Assembly: GCF_004770055.1 (NCBI RefSeq)
Contig: NZ_RQEP01000012.1
Span: 62,001 to 126,000 of the forward strand
Length of the DNA: 64,000 nt
Source: Leptospira semungkisensis
GTDB taxonomy: Bacteria; Spirochaetota; Leptospiria; Leptospirales; Leptospiraceae
Reading direction: 5' to 3'
This document shows, in pieces, positions 9,604 through 17,676 of this stretch (the stretch's first letter is position 1; each line of letters begins with the position of its first letter). The notes under the pieces were generated by a model. It saw only the letters and a program-made list of their open reading frames with translations. It made no database searches and was not told where the DNA came from. Position numbers and translations under genes: made by a program.

Positions 9604-10638
9604 TTAGGCGGTCTTCCGAAAGAGACGCTTCGCCCGAAGCTTCCATTCCCAAAGGACAATTTCCTGTTCTTTTGAGTTGGCTCGGTCCTGTTCTTTTTCC
9701 AAAAGCGCATACACCATGCTCGCAATATCTTTAGAGAAACCTCGATCCAATTCTGCTTCGAATTCTTCTTCTTTAGTTTCTAAGATCAGTCCGGCTAATC
9801 GGAAACCTTCATCTAGATTTTTTAATTTTCCGGCCCAGCCTTTCAGCTCTTCCTTATTATCTTCGTTCCGGATCATCACATCTAAAAAGGTTCGGATAAA
9901 GGCGACCTCTTCTGGCTTGAGAGCAAATTCCAACAGAAGCTGTTTTACTTTTTCGAGTTCCATTTTTCGGAGATGAACCCTGGCTAAGAAGACTGGATTC
10001 ATAGAATGCATATTCAGGTTGCCCTTCTCCAATAAATCCGTAGCACGAACCTTATTGAAGTCGACGATGCTCGAATCTTCTCGTAGAGATCTTTCCAATT
10101 CTTCTTTTGGAGGAGTAGGACTTCCGGCACCCGGCCCGATTTTTTGGGCCACTTTTCTCTTGATGATGAGCATGTTCAAAGAAGGGAATCGTATCTTCAG
10201 AGCCACGAGATCCTGTCTAGGAAATTCCTCATCTAGGACCAGGTGGTGCATCTCCACCCCAGATTCTCGAGCCTGCAAAAGGTCGTCGATCTGGGAATAG
10301 TGGTAGATCATCACTGGCAAAATATCGCATTCGCTTCCGCTATTCAGGAAGATGGTTCGGACCTCATTTCCGGAACTGGAGTGCTGGTACGGGATTACGA
10401 GTTTGCTCTGCTTTACGTTCACAAAGCTTAACTCCCCTAACCTAAAATGAGAGAGATCAAAATCCTCTCCTAAAAATACAATCCTAGGTACAGGAACCAC
10501 GATCGATTGGTTTCTGGCACCCTTAGGAACTTCAGGTCCTTTGGAGGTAAAAACAACATAGGACATTTTGGCCAGACGGACCTTAACTAGGTATCCCGCC
10601 GGTGTTTTTCTTTCTTCGTATAAGGAATCTAATTCCAA
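9604..10638 (-). CDS. Hypothetical protein, leptospira-type
   Basis: The 344-residue soluble protein has no signal peptide and no family I recognise. The first ~160 residues look like a beta-rich domain. The C-terminal half is helical and charged, reminiscent of TPR-like helix pairs ([20 protein letters not shown] and following) without clear repeats. Translation appears to start at TTG 10638, only 4 nt after the stop of the upstream regulator gene, so the two are probably co-transcribed. An ATG at about 10564 is an alternative start. A role linked to the regulator is plausible but not shown. Confidence 0.65.
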   Translation of the reverse strand: MELDSLYEERKTPAGYLVKVRLAKMSYVVFTSKGPEVPKGARNQSIVVPVPRIVFLGEDFDLSHFRLGELSFVNVKQSKLVIPYQHSSSGNEVRTIFLNSGSECDILPVMIYHYSQIDDLLQARESGVEMHHLVLDEEFPRQDLVALKIRFPSLNMLIIKRKVAQKIGPGAGSPTPPKEELERSLREDSSIVDFNKVRATDLLEKGNLNMHSMNPVFLARVHLRKMELEKVKQLLLEFALKPEEVAFIRTFLDVMIRNEDNKEELKGWAGKLKNLDEGFRLAGLILETKEEEFEAELDRGFSKDIASMVYALLEKEQDRANSKEQEIVLWEWKLRAKRLFRKTA

Positions 10639-10642
10639 TTTT

Positions 10643-12049
10643 CTAACCCAAACCTAGGTTTCTTAGTTTATATTGCAGGGACCCTCTGGAGATCCCGAGC
10701 GCCTTCGCCATTCGGATCTGGTTCCCCCCGAATAACTTATCGGCCAAAAGTATTTTCTGGCGCTCTACAGCTTCCACGGCCTTTCTTAAATCCAGATCTT
10801 CCGGATCCGGCAAAGAAACCCCCCTAGCCTTCTCCGTATTCAATTCAGAATTCCCGATTTCTCCCGAGCCGGAATTGAGAACAGCCTCCTCAATTGCATT
10901 GCGAAGATCTTCCAGATTCTGGTAAGAATTTCCCCCCACCAAGGAGTCCAGCGCCCCTTGGGAAAGATTCAAATCAAGCCTTCCATGAAGCTCGCAAACC
11001 TCTCGGAATATCGGCAGGATGGCTGATTTTTTTTCGGCCCTTCCCCACTCTTTCCAAGCCGGTAATTCTAACCGATTCTCTCCCAAAAGAGAACGAAAAT
11101 ATATAAATTCTTCCTTCGGTTTAGAGCCTTGTTTCTCTAAAAAAATAAGACGGCATTTCGCGGTCTTTCTCTGTGAATATTCATATAAAATTCTCTGTTG
11201 GTTCAGCGAATATTCTTCCACATTTTCGAAAATGATGCTCCCGAATTGGGCCATTTTTTCCCATTCGGCCAGGGTCTTTTCCAATTTCAAAATTTGTTCC
11301 GGAAGTACAGAAACCGAAAGTGCGGATCTATCTGAGAAGTACTGTCGATGGATCCATTTGGCCAAAGTCTTCTTTCCAGAAGCGGAAGGACCTTGTATGA
11401 AAATGGTCCCGTTCTTTTGGAATTTTTCCAGTTGGGAATTTTCGCCTTTGCTTAATTGGAACAGCAAAGATCCCAAAGAATCTTCGGCTTGCGCAGACTT
11501 AAAATTGTCCATTTTCGAAGGAGAAGAAGAACCCAATAACCTGGATATTTTTTGGCAGAATAATCCAAGAAGAAGTGTCTGCCTTTCGTCCGGAACAGAC
11601 CTCATTTCCAATAAGAAGAATCCGAATAATTTATCCTGGACCCGGATAGGAGAAAGCAGGCAGCCCATTGCATCTTCTCGATACAGCTCAGCGTCGCCGG
11701 AACCGGAAATGAAGAAAGGAGAATTGCTTAATTCTAATTTATTTCGAATGGAAGATCCCTTCGCCAGAAATGGATAGAAAAAACCTTCTTCTCCATATCC
11801 CCAAGAAGCTGCTTCTTCCAAAGTTCCCTGCTCTGATTCGGAAAGTAAAGTCACCAAACCGGCAAGACCGTCCATCAATCGGAGCCATTCAGGAAATGCT
11901 AAGGGCAAAAGAAGGCGAAGATCTTTCGGATCCGGATCTCCCCAAGTTAGCTCTTCTGTTGCGGATAGCATGGAGGGAAAATGTTTAAATTTAAGCATGG
12001 TGTCAACCATGTACCTGAGTTTTTCCAGGCAATGTCGGATGTCCGACAT
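10643..12049 (-). CDS. Fis-type transcriptional regulator with degenerate NtrC-like AAA+ domain
   Basis: Of 468 residues, roughly 40-190 resemble a GAF sensor domain. Residues about 215-400 resemble the AAA+ core of sigma-54 activators with a Walker A (GPSASGKKT). The C-terminus is a Fis-type helix-turn-helix ([20 protein letters not shown]). Two core features are missing: no GAFTGA loop for contacting sigma-54, and the Walker B acidic pair is replaced (IIFENVEE). It therefore probably binds DNA without being a normal sigma-54 activator. The longest start (ATG 12049) lies inside a 16-bp palindrome; ATGs at 12010 and 11998 are alternatives. It is divergent from parA. Confidence 0.75.
   Translation of the reverse strand: MSDIRHCLEKLRYMVDTMLKFKHFPSMLSATEELTWGDPDPKDLRLLLPLAFPEWLRLMDGLAGLVTLLSESEQGTLEEAASWGYGEEGFFYPFLAKGSSIRNKLELSNSPFFISGSGDAELYREDAMGCLLSPIRVQDKLFGFFLLEMRSVPDERQTLLLGLFCQKISRLLGSSSPSKMDNFKSAQAEDSLGSLLFQLSKGENSQLEKFQKNGTIFIQGPSASGKKTLAKWIHRQYFSDRSALSVSVLPEQILKLEKTLAEWEKMAQFGSIIFENVEEYSLNQQRILYEYSQRKTAKCRLIFLEKQGSKPKEEFIYFRSLLGENRLELPAWKEWGRAEKKSAILPIFREVCELHGRLDLNLSQGALDSLVGGNSYQNLEDLRNAIEEAVLNSGSGEIGNSELNTEKARGVSLPDPEDLDLRKAVEAVERQKILLADKLFGGNQIRMAKALGISRGSLQYKLRNLGLG
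12033..12048. promoter_or_regulatory. Palindrome copy 1, candidate parS or operator
   Basis: The sequence is TGTCGGATGTCCGACA, with 7-bp perfect arms around a 2-bp centre. It is the exact reverse complement of the copy at 12234-12249 and overlaps the longest start codon of the divergent regulator. Position and symmetry fit either a ParB-binding centromere or an operator. Confidence 0.6.
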
Positions 12050-12233
12050 CCTCGATCTGAGGCGGATCCGAATTTTAATGAATTTTAAGAATTAGTTTGA
12101 AGCCTTCTTCCCCTTCCTTGAAATGGAAATATGTAAGGTCGCTTCAGCTCGGTCCTTGCTTCTTAGCTTTTATTTTTCTTCAACATCCCAGCATTTATTC
12201 CTCCGATTCCGGATCTGCGAGTAAAGGACGGGA

Positions 12234-12249
12234 TGTCGGACATCCGACA
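12234..12249. promoter_or_regulatory. Palindrome copy 2, candidate parS or operator
   Basis: The sequence is TGTCGGACATCCGACA, ending 21 bp before the parA start codon and mirrored to copy 1 across 201 bp. Both copies share flanking bases (GGA before, TTG after when oriented alike), so they look like true duplicates. This is a usual position for parS or a ParA/ParB autoregulatory operator. Confidence 0.6.
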
Positions 12250-12270
12250 ATTGAAATACAAGGGAAACGA

Positions 12271-13023
12271 ATGATTGTTGTATCTATTGCAAACCAAAAG
12301 GGAGGAGAAGGTAAAACAACTACCTCTCTGAATCTAGCCTGGGGCCTCGCTCGCAGAGGAAAGAAAACTCTTTTGATCGATATCGATCCTCAGGCAAATT
12401 CTACTGGAATTTTCCTGAATCCGGAAGGCCTGGAAAAATCCATGCACAATATCTTCCAGTCCAAGGCAAAGATCAGAGAAGTCATGGTCGCCACTCAGGT
12501 GGAAAACCTGAATATCGCCCCTTCCCGATTGACCCTTGCGGAAGCGGAAACCATCGCAGCCATCGTGGACGCTCCCTATATCCTGAGAGATGCTATTTCT
12601 GATCTAGAAAAGGAAATCGACTTCTGCGTAATTGACTGCCCTCCTAGCCTTTCGATTTTTACGATCAATGCGCTAGTTGCTTCTAACTATGTAATCATTC
12701 CTTTGCAGGCAGAAAAATTTTCCGTGGATGGGATTCTCGGCTTACAGCAAACGATTCAGAGCATTAAAAAAAGAATCAATCCAGGACTCGAGATCATGGG
12801 CGCTCTTGTAACCCAACTCAAGCCTCAGACGCTTCTTACGAAAACGATTATCCCGGTTCTAACTAAGTACTTTAAAATTTTTGAGAGCAGCATCTCGGAC
12901 GGAGTGGCCGTGGGAGAATCTCACCTAGCCAGAAAATCCGTTTTCGAATATAATAAATCCAGTCGCCAAGCTCAAGAATACGAAAGCTTCATTGAGGAGT
13001 TCCTGAATGAGCTCAAAAAGTAA
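12271..13023 (+). CDS. parA: ParA-family partition ATPase (first system)
   Basis: ParA ATPases position and segregate replicons together with ParB bound to parS. The 250-residue protein has a deviant Walker A at residues 10-17 (KGGEGKTT; a Glu replaces the usual Val), the A' region IDIDPQANST (about 36-45) and the switch region IDCPPS. I chose ATG 12271 because AAGGGA lies 6 nt upstream and the conserved fold begins at once. The open frame upstream to 12097 lacks family features. With no N-terminal DNA-binding extension it resembles chromosomal or type Ib ParA. It overlaps parB by 17 nt. Confidence 0.93.
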   Translation: MIVVSIANQKGGEGKTTTSLNLAWGLARRGKKTLLIDIDPQANSTGIFLNPEGLEKSMHNIFQSKAKIREVMVATQVENLNIAPSRLTLAEAETIAAIVDAPYILRDAISDLEKEIDFCVIDCPPSLSIFTINALVASNYVIIPLQAEKFSVDGILGLQQTIQSIKKRINPGLEIMGALVTQLKPQTLLTKTIIPVLTKYFKIFESSISDGVAVGESHLARKSVFEYNKSSRQAQEYESFIEEFLNELKK

Positions 13024-13846
13024 AAGACTAGGCACTCTTGCTGACGTTTTTCAGGCAGAAAAATTAGAAGGCACAATTCGAAAGATCCGTCTAGAGAAAA
13101 TCCGTCCCTCTGAAAGCCAGCCTAGACAAGAGAGAAAAAAAGGGGTAGAAGAGCTTGCGCAAAGCTTGGACAAGGACGGACTCTTGCAGCCTATCTTGGT
13201 CACTAAGACTGCCGATGATGAGCTCTATACAATCATCGCTGGTGAGAGAAGATACCATGCGGCGACCCTTCTCAAATGGCCTGAGATAGAATGCAAAATT
13301 TTAGATAGGGATGCGAAGGAAACCTTCCGCCTGGCCATTATCGAAAACCTGCAAAGAGAGAACTTATCTCCCTACGAAGAAATCGAGGCAATGACCCATC
13401 TCAAAACCTCCTTTTCTTATACGGATATGGAACTAGGAAATCTATTCGGAAAAAGTAGAAGCTATATGACTGAGCTTCTAGGCATTTCCTCTCTTTCTAA
13501 GGAAGATCTTAGGATTTGCAAAGATGCAGGGATTGAGAGTAAGAACCTTCTAGTCCAAGCCGCTTCCGCTGCCAAAAAAGGCACTCTAAAAGATTTCTTA
13601 GAAAAATTCAATTCAGGCGAACTTAGAACCGTCAAGGATGCAAAGACCTTCAATCGTTCCGAAGATAGCCTCTTCCCTTCTATAAAGACCATTCCTCTTT
13701 CAGAATCAGAAGGAGGAGCTCCCCCCTTCCCTTATAAAATCGCAAAGAAGGGAAATTCGATCATCATCTCCACCGACGATGAAGAGTTCCTCTCCGAGTT
13801 GCATCGATTCGTAAGAAAAGAGATCTCGAAGAAATTCGGAAAATAA
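13007..13846 (+). CDS. parB: ParB-family partition protein (first system)
   Basis: ParB binds parS sites and, in the general family, loads onto DNA as a CTP-dependent clamp. The 279-residue protein has the N-terminal ParB/Sulfiredoxin-like domain with IRPSESQPR, the GERRYHAA motif (about residues 79-86; usually GERRxRA) and ENLQRENLSPYEEIEA (box II). A central helix-turn-helix follows (LGNLFGKSRSYMTELLGI). The C-terminal ~80 residues are probably the dimerisation part. The start overlaps the parA 3' end by 17 nt, implying translational coupling. The two 16-bp palindromes upstream of parA are its most likely targets. Confidence 0.93.
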   Translation: MSSKSKRLGTLADVFQAEKLEGTIRKIRLEKIRPSESQPRQERKKGVEELAQSLDKDGLLQPILVTKTADDELYTIIAGERRYHAATLLKWPEIECKILDRDAKETFRLAIIENLQRENLSPYEEIEAMTHLKTSFSYTDMELGNLFGKSRSYMTELLGISSLSKEDLRICKDAGIESKNLLVQAASAAKKGTLKDFLEKFNSGELRTVKDAKTFNRSEDSLFPSIKTIPLSESEGGAPPFPYKIAKKGNSIIISTDDEEFLSELHRFVRKEISKKFGK

Positions 13847-13961
13847 ATCTACAAGCCCATCAGGCGCTTAATAAATACTGTTAAGCGAAATGTAAAATAG
13901 TACAAACATGTACTTAGCGAAAGATTTTACTAAGACAAGATAGAAAAAAGACGAATGGGAT

Positions 13962-13989
13962 TGACGGAGCGGAAAAAACCTGAATAATG
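13962..13989 (+). promoter_or_regulatory. Candidate rep promoter
   Basis: A -35 TTGACG (13962-13967) is followed after 16 bp by AATAAT (13984-13989), five of six matches at each element. Transcription would begin near 13996 and give a leader of about 234 nt before the rep start codon. Confidence 0.5.
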
Positions 13990-14072
13990 TGACATAATAT
14001 TGTAAACGGAAATGTAGTACTTTCTCCCGGCCTGGAAGAGAGAAGGAGATTGCATATTCTGGAGTCCGAGAT

Positions 14073-14129
14073 AAAAAAACTCCCCTGGTGATCCAGGGGC
14101 CGGACCTTCCCGAAGGAATGTTGTTGGAT
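14073..14129 (-). ncRNA. Candidate antisense RNA opposite the rep leader
   Basis: On the minus strand, a perfect 7-bp stem (CCCCTGG, loop ATCA, CCAGGGG; 14099-14082) is followed by AG and seven T (14079-14073), a classical intrinsic terminator. No minus-strand gene precedes it, so it must end a short RNA. A consensus -35 TTGACA lies at 14164-14159 on that strand, with a weak -10 (TACTTA) after 17 bp. The predicted RNA of about 57 nt contains a second small hairpin (CCTT, loop CGGG, AAGG) and is fully complementary to the predicted rep leader. The start point is inferred; the terminator is directly visible. Confidence 0.5.
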
Positions 14130-14181
14130 GAGACATAAGTAACCTTATGTCGGATAAATGTCAACTACCTTCGGATTTTTT
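14110..14181 (+). terminator. Attenuator-like stem-loop in the rep leader
   Basis: CCGAAGG (14110-14116) can pair with CCTTCGG (14168-14174). Inner pairing GTTG/CAAC (14120-14123 with 14162-14165) and a nested 8-bp hairpin (GACATAAG/CTTATGTC) sit inside, and A plus six T follow (14176-14181). CCGAAGG can alternatively pair with CCTTC just upstream (14105-14109), so two mutually exclusive folds exist. Confidence 0.5.
14132..14151. promoter_or_regulatory. Perfect 8-bp inverted repeat, possible operator
   Basis: GACATAAG, four bases (TAAC), CTTATGTC. It overlaps the predicted -10 of the antisense promoter and forms the tip of the attenuator stem. It is followed by GGA, making a TGTCGGA word shared with the palindromes near parA, so ParB or Rep might bind here. 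Confidence 0.45.
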
Positions 14182-14197
14182 GCTTAAAATTAATTTT

Positions 14198-14218
14198 TTC
14201 TGTCTTCCAGGGACAGAA
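14198..14218 (+). promoter_or_regulatory. Hairpin overlapping the rep ribosome-binding site
   Basis: TTCTGTC pairs perfectly with GACAGAA across a 7-nt loop. The 3' arm shares its last bases with AAGGA (14217-14221), the likely ribosome-binding site 8 nt before the rep ATG. Folding could lower Rep translation. Confidence 0.5.
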
Positions 14219-14229
14219 GGAACCGAGGT

Positions 14230-15117
14230 ATGGGCGAGCATTATCCATATATAAAATTCCTTTCGGATATCATCGAATCCGGGATCTGGGCCAATCTGTC
14301 CCCTGCGGCAAAGACCCTCTATCTCGTCCTGCTTAAATTTAGTGACCATACTTTTAAACCGGTCTGGCCAAGTAATGAAAGCTTGATCCGACTTACTGGT
14401 TTGAAGACTAAGAAATCTATCAATGAAGGAAAGAAGGACCTAGTTAAGGCAGGCCTCTTACAGTTCGTTCCTGGCACCGGGCATAAGAATTCCATGTACT
14501 ATTTCTGCTTCAACTACCCCGGTTCTAAAATTCCACCCCAGGGGGGTATTTTTGGAACCCTTGGGGGTGGACAGGAGTATGCCTCGGGGGTTTCGCAAAA
14601 TGGCCCCGAGAGGGGGTACCCTGGAAACCCAAACAATATAAATATAACCATCAATAATACCCAGAACCAAAAACCAACAGGATCAAAAGAAAAGAAAGAG
14701 TTGAGTTTGGATTCTTTAGCTATGGACTTCGGAGATCCTATCTTAAATGAAGCGATAGAGATCGCTCGAGCGCAAGGCTTCGAAGAGAACTTACATTATA
14801 TACGAGGGATCTGTAGGAACCTCTCGGGACAAAGGCAGCCGAATTTTGAGCATAAGGCGAAGGTCCAGACCTCTACTCAGGAAAATGAAAGGTCTTGGAG
14901 AGGATTCTTACTTTGGTGCCAAGGCAATCTTTCCAAGAGTAGTTTGGATCTTTTGGAGAAAATTAGAGTGGAGCCTGATGGTAATACTCTTTTGATTCTG
15001 GATCCGGTGCCGGACGCCCTCAGAATGATCATTACAAAGTACTTCACAGACAAAATCCACCCATCGATATTGGTTATATTTTCTGCAAAAGCCGAAGAAA
15101 ACCGGGTACATGTTTAA
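14230..15117 (+). CDS. HTH replication-initiator-like protein (Rep)
   Basis: This 295-residue protein follows parAB and is the best candidate replication initiator. Residues about 5-95 form a winged helix-turn-helix like HTH_36 replication proteins (LSPAAKTLYLVLLKFSDH, then PSNESLIRLTGLKTKKSI). Residues about 95-160 are a Gly/Asn/Thr-rich linker. The C-terminal ~80 residues (RSWRGFLLWCQGNLSKSSLD and on) are faintly like the N-terminal domain of DnaA; that is my impression, not a proven match. It starts at ATG 14230 after AAGGA. The linker-coding DNA carries regularly spaced G-runs. Assignment as initiator rests mainly on context and the HTH. Confidence 0.65.
   Translation: MGEHYPYIKFLSDIIESGIWANLSPAAKTLYLVLLKFSDHTFKPVWPSNESLIRLTGLKTKKSINEGKKDLVKAGLLQFVPGTGHKNSMYYFCFNYPGSKIPPQGGIFGTLGGGQEYASGVSQNGPERGYPGNPNNINITINNTQNQKPTGSKEKKELSLDSLAMDFGDPILNEAIEIARAQGFEENLHYIRGICRNLSGQRQPNFEHKAKVQTSTQENERSWRGFLLWCQGNLSKSSLDLLEKIRVEPDGNTLLILDPVPDALRMIITKYFTDKIHPSILVIFSAKAEENRVHV
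14541..14616 (+). repeat. Four phased G-run repeats inside rep
   Basis: Runs of five or six G begin at 14541, 14563, 14586 and 14612, each followed by T, usually preceded by C-rich bases. Spacing is 22, 23 and 26 bp, roughly two helical turns. They encode the glycine-rich linker of Rep. They may be iteron-like binding sites or simply reflect the linker's codons. Confidence 0.4.
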
Positions 15118-15135
15118 AAGGACCACTCCAACTCT

Positions 15136-17643
15136 ATGAATGAAGAATCCATCCGGATCAGCCATCCTCGACAAGTCAAAGTTAACGAGATCAAGACCAA
15201 AGGAACGTTCGAATTAAAAGAAGGAGGGCTTCGCTCTTATTCGGAACAATTGGATCATGCGGGAGTGGGAGTAATCACTCTTAACCTGAATCCTGGCTCT
15301 AGTTTTAATCAGATCAAATTGCATCAGTCGGATGCGCAGGGAGCATTCTTTCCGGATGCGTTTAAATTCGAGATCTCTTTAGACGGCAAGGTTTGGGAAC
15401 CTATCTTGCAAGAGACCGGGTTTAGGCGTTTGAACAAGAAGGTAGGTCAATGGAACTTCTCTCTTGTTCGTGCAAATTTTCTAAAATTGGTCAGCAAGGT
15501 TTCCGAGAAGGAAGGATCCAAGTTCAAGGTCTCTATAGGAGCATTGGAAGTCGGTATCTCTGGAGTTACTAAATTAGAAGTCAGTTCCGAAAGGGATCGT
15601 CTTTGGGTAAAAGAGAATCTGATCGATGAAAGGCCTGACTATGGTTGGTCTTCTGCGGACTCCGTTCAACCTAAAGAAGAATTCTTCTTAATGGATCTTG
15701 GTTCTATCAGTAGAGTGAATGAGCTCAGACTTCTTTCGCCCAAAGAAGGTCATTTATTTTTTCCGGAAACTTTTACCGTATATTATAGCGAAGACGATCT
15801 CACTTGGAATCAGCTCTTAGAGGAGAATCAATTCTTATCTGAACCAGGGACCTGGTATCAGTGGAGGTTCTTGCCTGCAAATATTCGCTTCTTGAAATTC
15901 GTATCCAGACCTCGCAAGATACAAAATAAGGAGAAGTACGGCACTTCTATCGCGGAAGTTGAATTGTATGCGGCCCCATACTTAAGCGATCTAACTCATA
16001 AGCCTACTGCTGAACCCCTTCCCTATGCTACTGTACTTCGCTCCGGTTTGGTGCGCTTGGCTGTGGATGGAGAAACTTCCGAAGGTGCTGCTGTACAGGC
16101 AAACGACAGAAGGCTAAGAGACGGCTCTACTGAATACAAAGGGATTGTTGAACTTGCTTCCGACGGAGAAGAGAAGGAAGGAGTTGTAGTCCAAGGAAAT
16201 GATAAACGTTTAAAACATGCAAGTGAGGCTTCCTATGGCTTGGTTCGTCTTGCGTCCAATGGCGAAAATCGGGCAGATCGAGTCGTTCAAGGAAACGATG
16301 ATCGCTTAAAGCCTTCTTCTACCCAAAGCTTGGGGATTGTTGAGTTAGCGGAAAACGGAGAGACTAAAGAAGGCACCGTTGTTCAAGGGAATGACGATCG
16401 CCTAAAGCATGCGTCCACTCAGAAGCATGGTCTTGTGCAATTAGCAGGACCAGGAGATAAGAGTCCTGGCAAGGTGGTCACTTCTGATGATCCGAGGTTG
16501 CGGAATGCTACTACGGAAAATTCTGGTATTTTAAGATTCGCATCCAATGGCGAAGAATCGGCAGAAGCTGCGGTCCAAGGAAATGATAAGAGATTAAAGC
16601 TCTCTACTCCTCAGTCTTATGGGATCGTGAAACTGGCTCTTTCGGGAGAAGCAAAAGAAGGCTCTGTTGTCCAAGGAAATGATGAAAGGTTGCGCCATGC
16701 GTCCACTGAGTATCCTGGAATTGTAAGTCTTGCTCCTAAAGGAAAATCTATTTCGAATCATGTAGTAACATCTGATGATCCAAGATTGTCGGACGCAAGA
16801 GAGCCTAAGCCTCACACTCATGAGTATGCTCCTAAAGAACATGACTTCAGTTCTCATACTGGACTCTTAAGGTTGAAGGGTTCTGTTGAGGCTCCCTATT
16901 CTAATATCTCCCCTCCTCCTGAAAATGCAGGTTTAATCTATGCTCGCAATGAGAGCGAGAAAGGTTCTGGAGTCGTCGGCTCGGGCAGGTTCGCAGGGAT
17001 TTTGGCCTTTGGCGAAAAATTTGGAGTGAGAGGCGATAGTGCCTCCGGAGAAAAAGATGCCGCAGGTGTTTTAGGTCTCGCTAAGCGCGGATTTGGTGGA
17101 TGGTTCCATTCCAGGTCAGGCCATGCAGTGTATGCAAGCGGCAAAGGAATTCCTCTCTTGAATGAGACCGGCTCCGGCAAGGCAATTCTTGCAGAAGGAG
17201 ATTCCGATTTTGTAGGAACTATTTATGTGCAGACCGGAAAAGGTACTGATTGCATTGCGAAATTCTTTTCTGTACAATCTTCTGATGTGATTGCGGAAGG
17301 AGACCTTCTTGCGATGGGAGAAGACGGTAAATTGCATAAGTCTCGTCAGCCCAATGCAACGAATATCGTTGGTGTAGCTGTGAAATCGGCTGCAGTCGTT
17401 TTGGGTGAAAAGGCGCAAGACCCTGGGCAATGGTTAGTTGCAATTGCAGGAGTGGCACTTGCGAATGTAGAGGCTCAGTCTTATCCTGTTCAGCCTGGAG
17501 ATCTTCTTTGCTCTGGACTTACTGGAGGTCATGTGGTTCGAGTCGCTCCCGAAAATCTAAAACCTGGGGCACTGGTTGCGAAGTCATTAGGCTTACAAAG
17601 AAGTGGCCGAGGGCTTGTTCCGGTTTTACTTAGTCATAGTTGA
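15136..17643 (+). CDS. Phage-tail-fibre-like repeat protein
   Basis: The protein has 835 residues. The first ~290 contain two beta-sandwich-like units with discoidin/F5-8C character (SLDGKVWEPILQETG and YSEDDLTWNQLLEENQF mark equivalent positions). Residues 304-559 are eight consecutive 32-residue repeats of the form GIVELA-x-x-GE-x-x-x-x-VVQGNDxRLKHAST, as in phage tail-fibre shafts. The C-terminal ~270 residues are Gly/Ala-rich with a probable trimer-like head (GVVGSGRFAGILAFGEKFG). No signal peptide is visible. It starts 18 nt after rep. It could be a prophage relic, a tailocin fibre or an adapted surface protein; no other phage genes are nearby. Confidence 0.75.
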   Translation: MNEESIRISHPRQVKVNEIKTKGTFELKEGGLRSYSEQLDHAGVGVITLNLNPGSSFNQIKLHQSDAQGAFFPDAFKFEISLDGKVWEPILQETGFRRLNKKVGQWNFSLVRANFLKLVSKVSEKEGSKFKVSIGALEVGISGVTKLEVSSERDRLWVKENLIDERPDYGWSSADSVQPKEEFFLMDLGSISRVNELRLLSPKEGHLFFPETFTVYYSEDDLTWNQLLEENQFLSEPGTWYQWRFLPANIRFLKFVSRPRKIQNKEKYGTSIAEVELYAAPYLSDLTHKPTAEPLPYATVLRSGLVRLAVDGETSEGAAVQANDRRLRDGSTEYKGIVELASDGEEKEGVVVQGNDKRLKHASEASYGLVRLASNGENRADRVVQGNDDRLKPSSTQSLGIVELAENGETKEGTVVQGNDDRLKHASTQKHGLVQLAGPGDKSPGKVVTSDDPRLRNATTENSGILRFASNGEESAEAAVQGNDKRLKLSTPQSYGIVKLALSGEAKEGSVVQGNDERLRHASTEYPGIVSLAPKGKSISNHVVTSDDPRLSDAREPKPHTHEYAPKEHDFSSHTGLLRLKGSVEAPYSNISPPPENAGLIYARNESEKGSGVVGSGRFAGILAFGEKFGVRGDSASGEKDAAGVLGLAKRGFGGWFHSRSGHAVYASGKGIPLLNETGSGKAILAEGDSDFVGTIYVQTGKGTDCIAKFFSVQSSDVIAEGDLLAMGEDGKLHKSRQPNATNIVGVAVKSAAVVLGEKAQDPGQWLVAIAGVALANVEAQSYPVQPGDLLCSGLTGGHVVRVAPENLKPGALVAKSLGLQRSGRGLVPVLLSHS
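16045..16812 (+). repeat. Eight tandem 96-bp coding repeats
   Basis: Eight in-frame repeats of exactly 32 codons encode the shaft of the tail-fibre-like protein. Repeats 5 and 8 share VVTSDDPRL where the others have VVQ-x-NDxRL, suggesting higher-order duplication. Nucleotide identity is moderate, so the array is not recent. Confidence 0.85.
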
Positions 17644-17676
17644 AAAAATCCCTGCCGTCTGTGGGGAAAGGTTAGA

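Larger units (their letters stand above)
13847..14229. other. Structured parB-rep intergenic region, candidate origin and copy-control region
   Basis: This 383-bp region has no credible gene. It begins with an inverted repeat (CGCTTAA ... TTAAGCG near 13864-13885) and has two related words, GAAATGTA followed closely by AGTAC, near 13885 and 14006. It continues with a plus-strand promoter, a minus-strand terminator, an attenuator-like stem-loop and a hairpin at the rep ribosome-binding site, each listed separately. This density of elements between partition and Rep genes is typical of plasmid-type replication control. Confidence 0.55.

Noticed and set aside
11019..11777. 252-residue plus-strand open frame
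   Set aside because: It is antisense to the Fis-type regulator, whose domains are clear; the frame shows no family features.
12097..12270. 58-residue N-terminal extension of the first ParA
   Set aside because: The extension is not family-like, contains the palindrome, and a good ribosome-binding site precedes ATG 12271.
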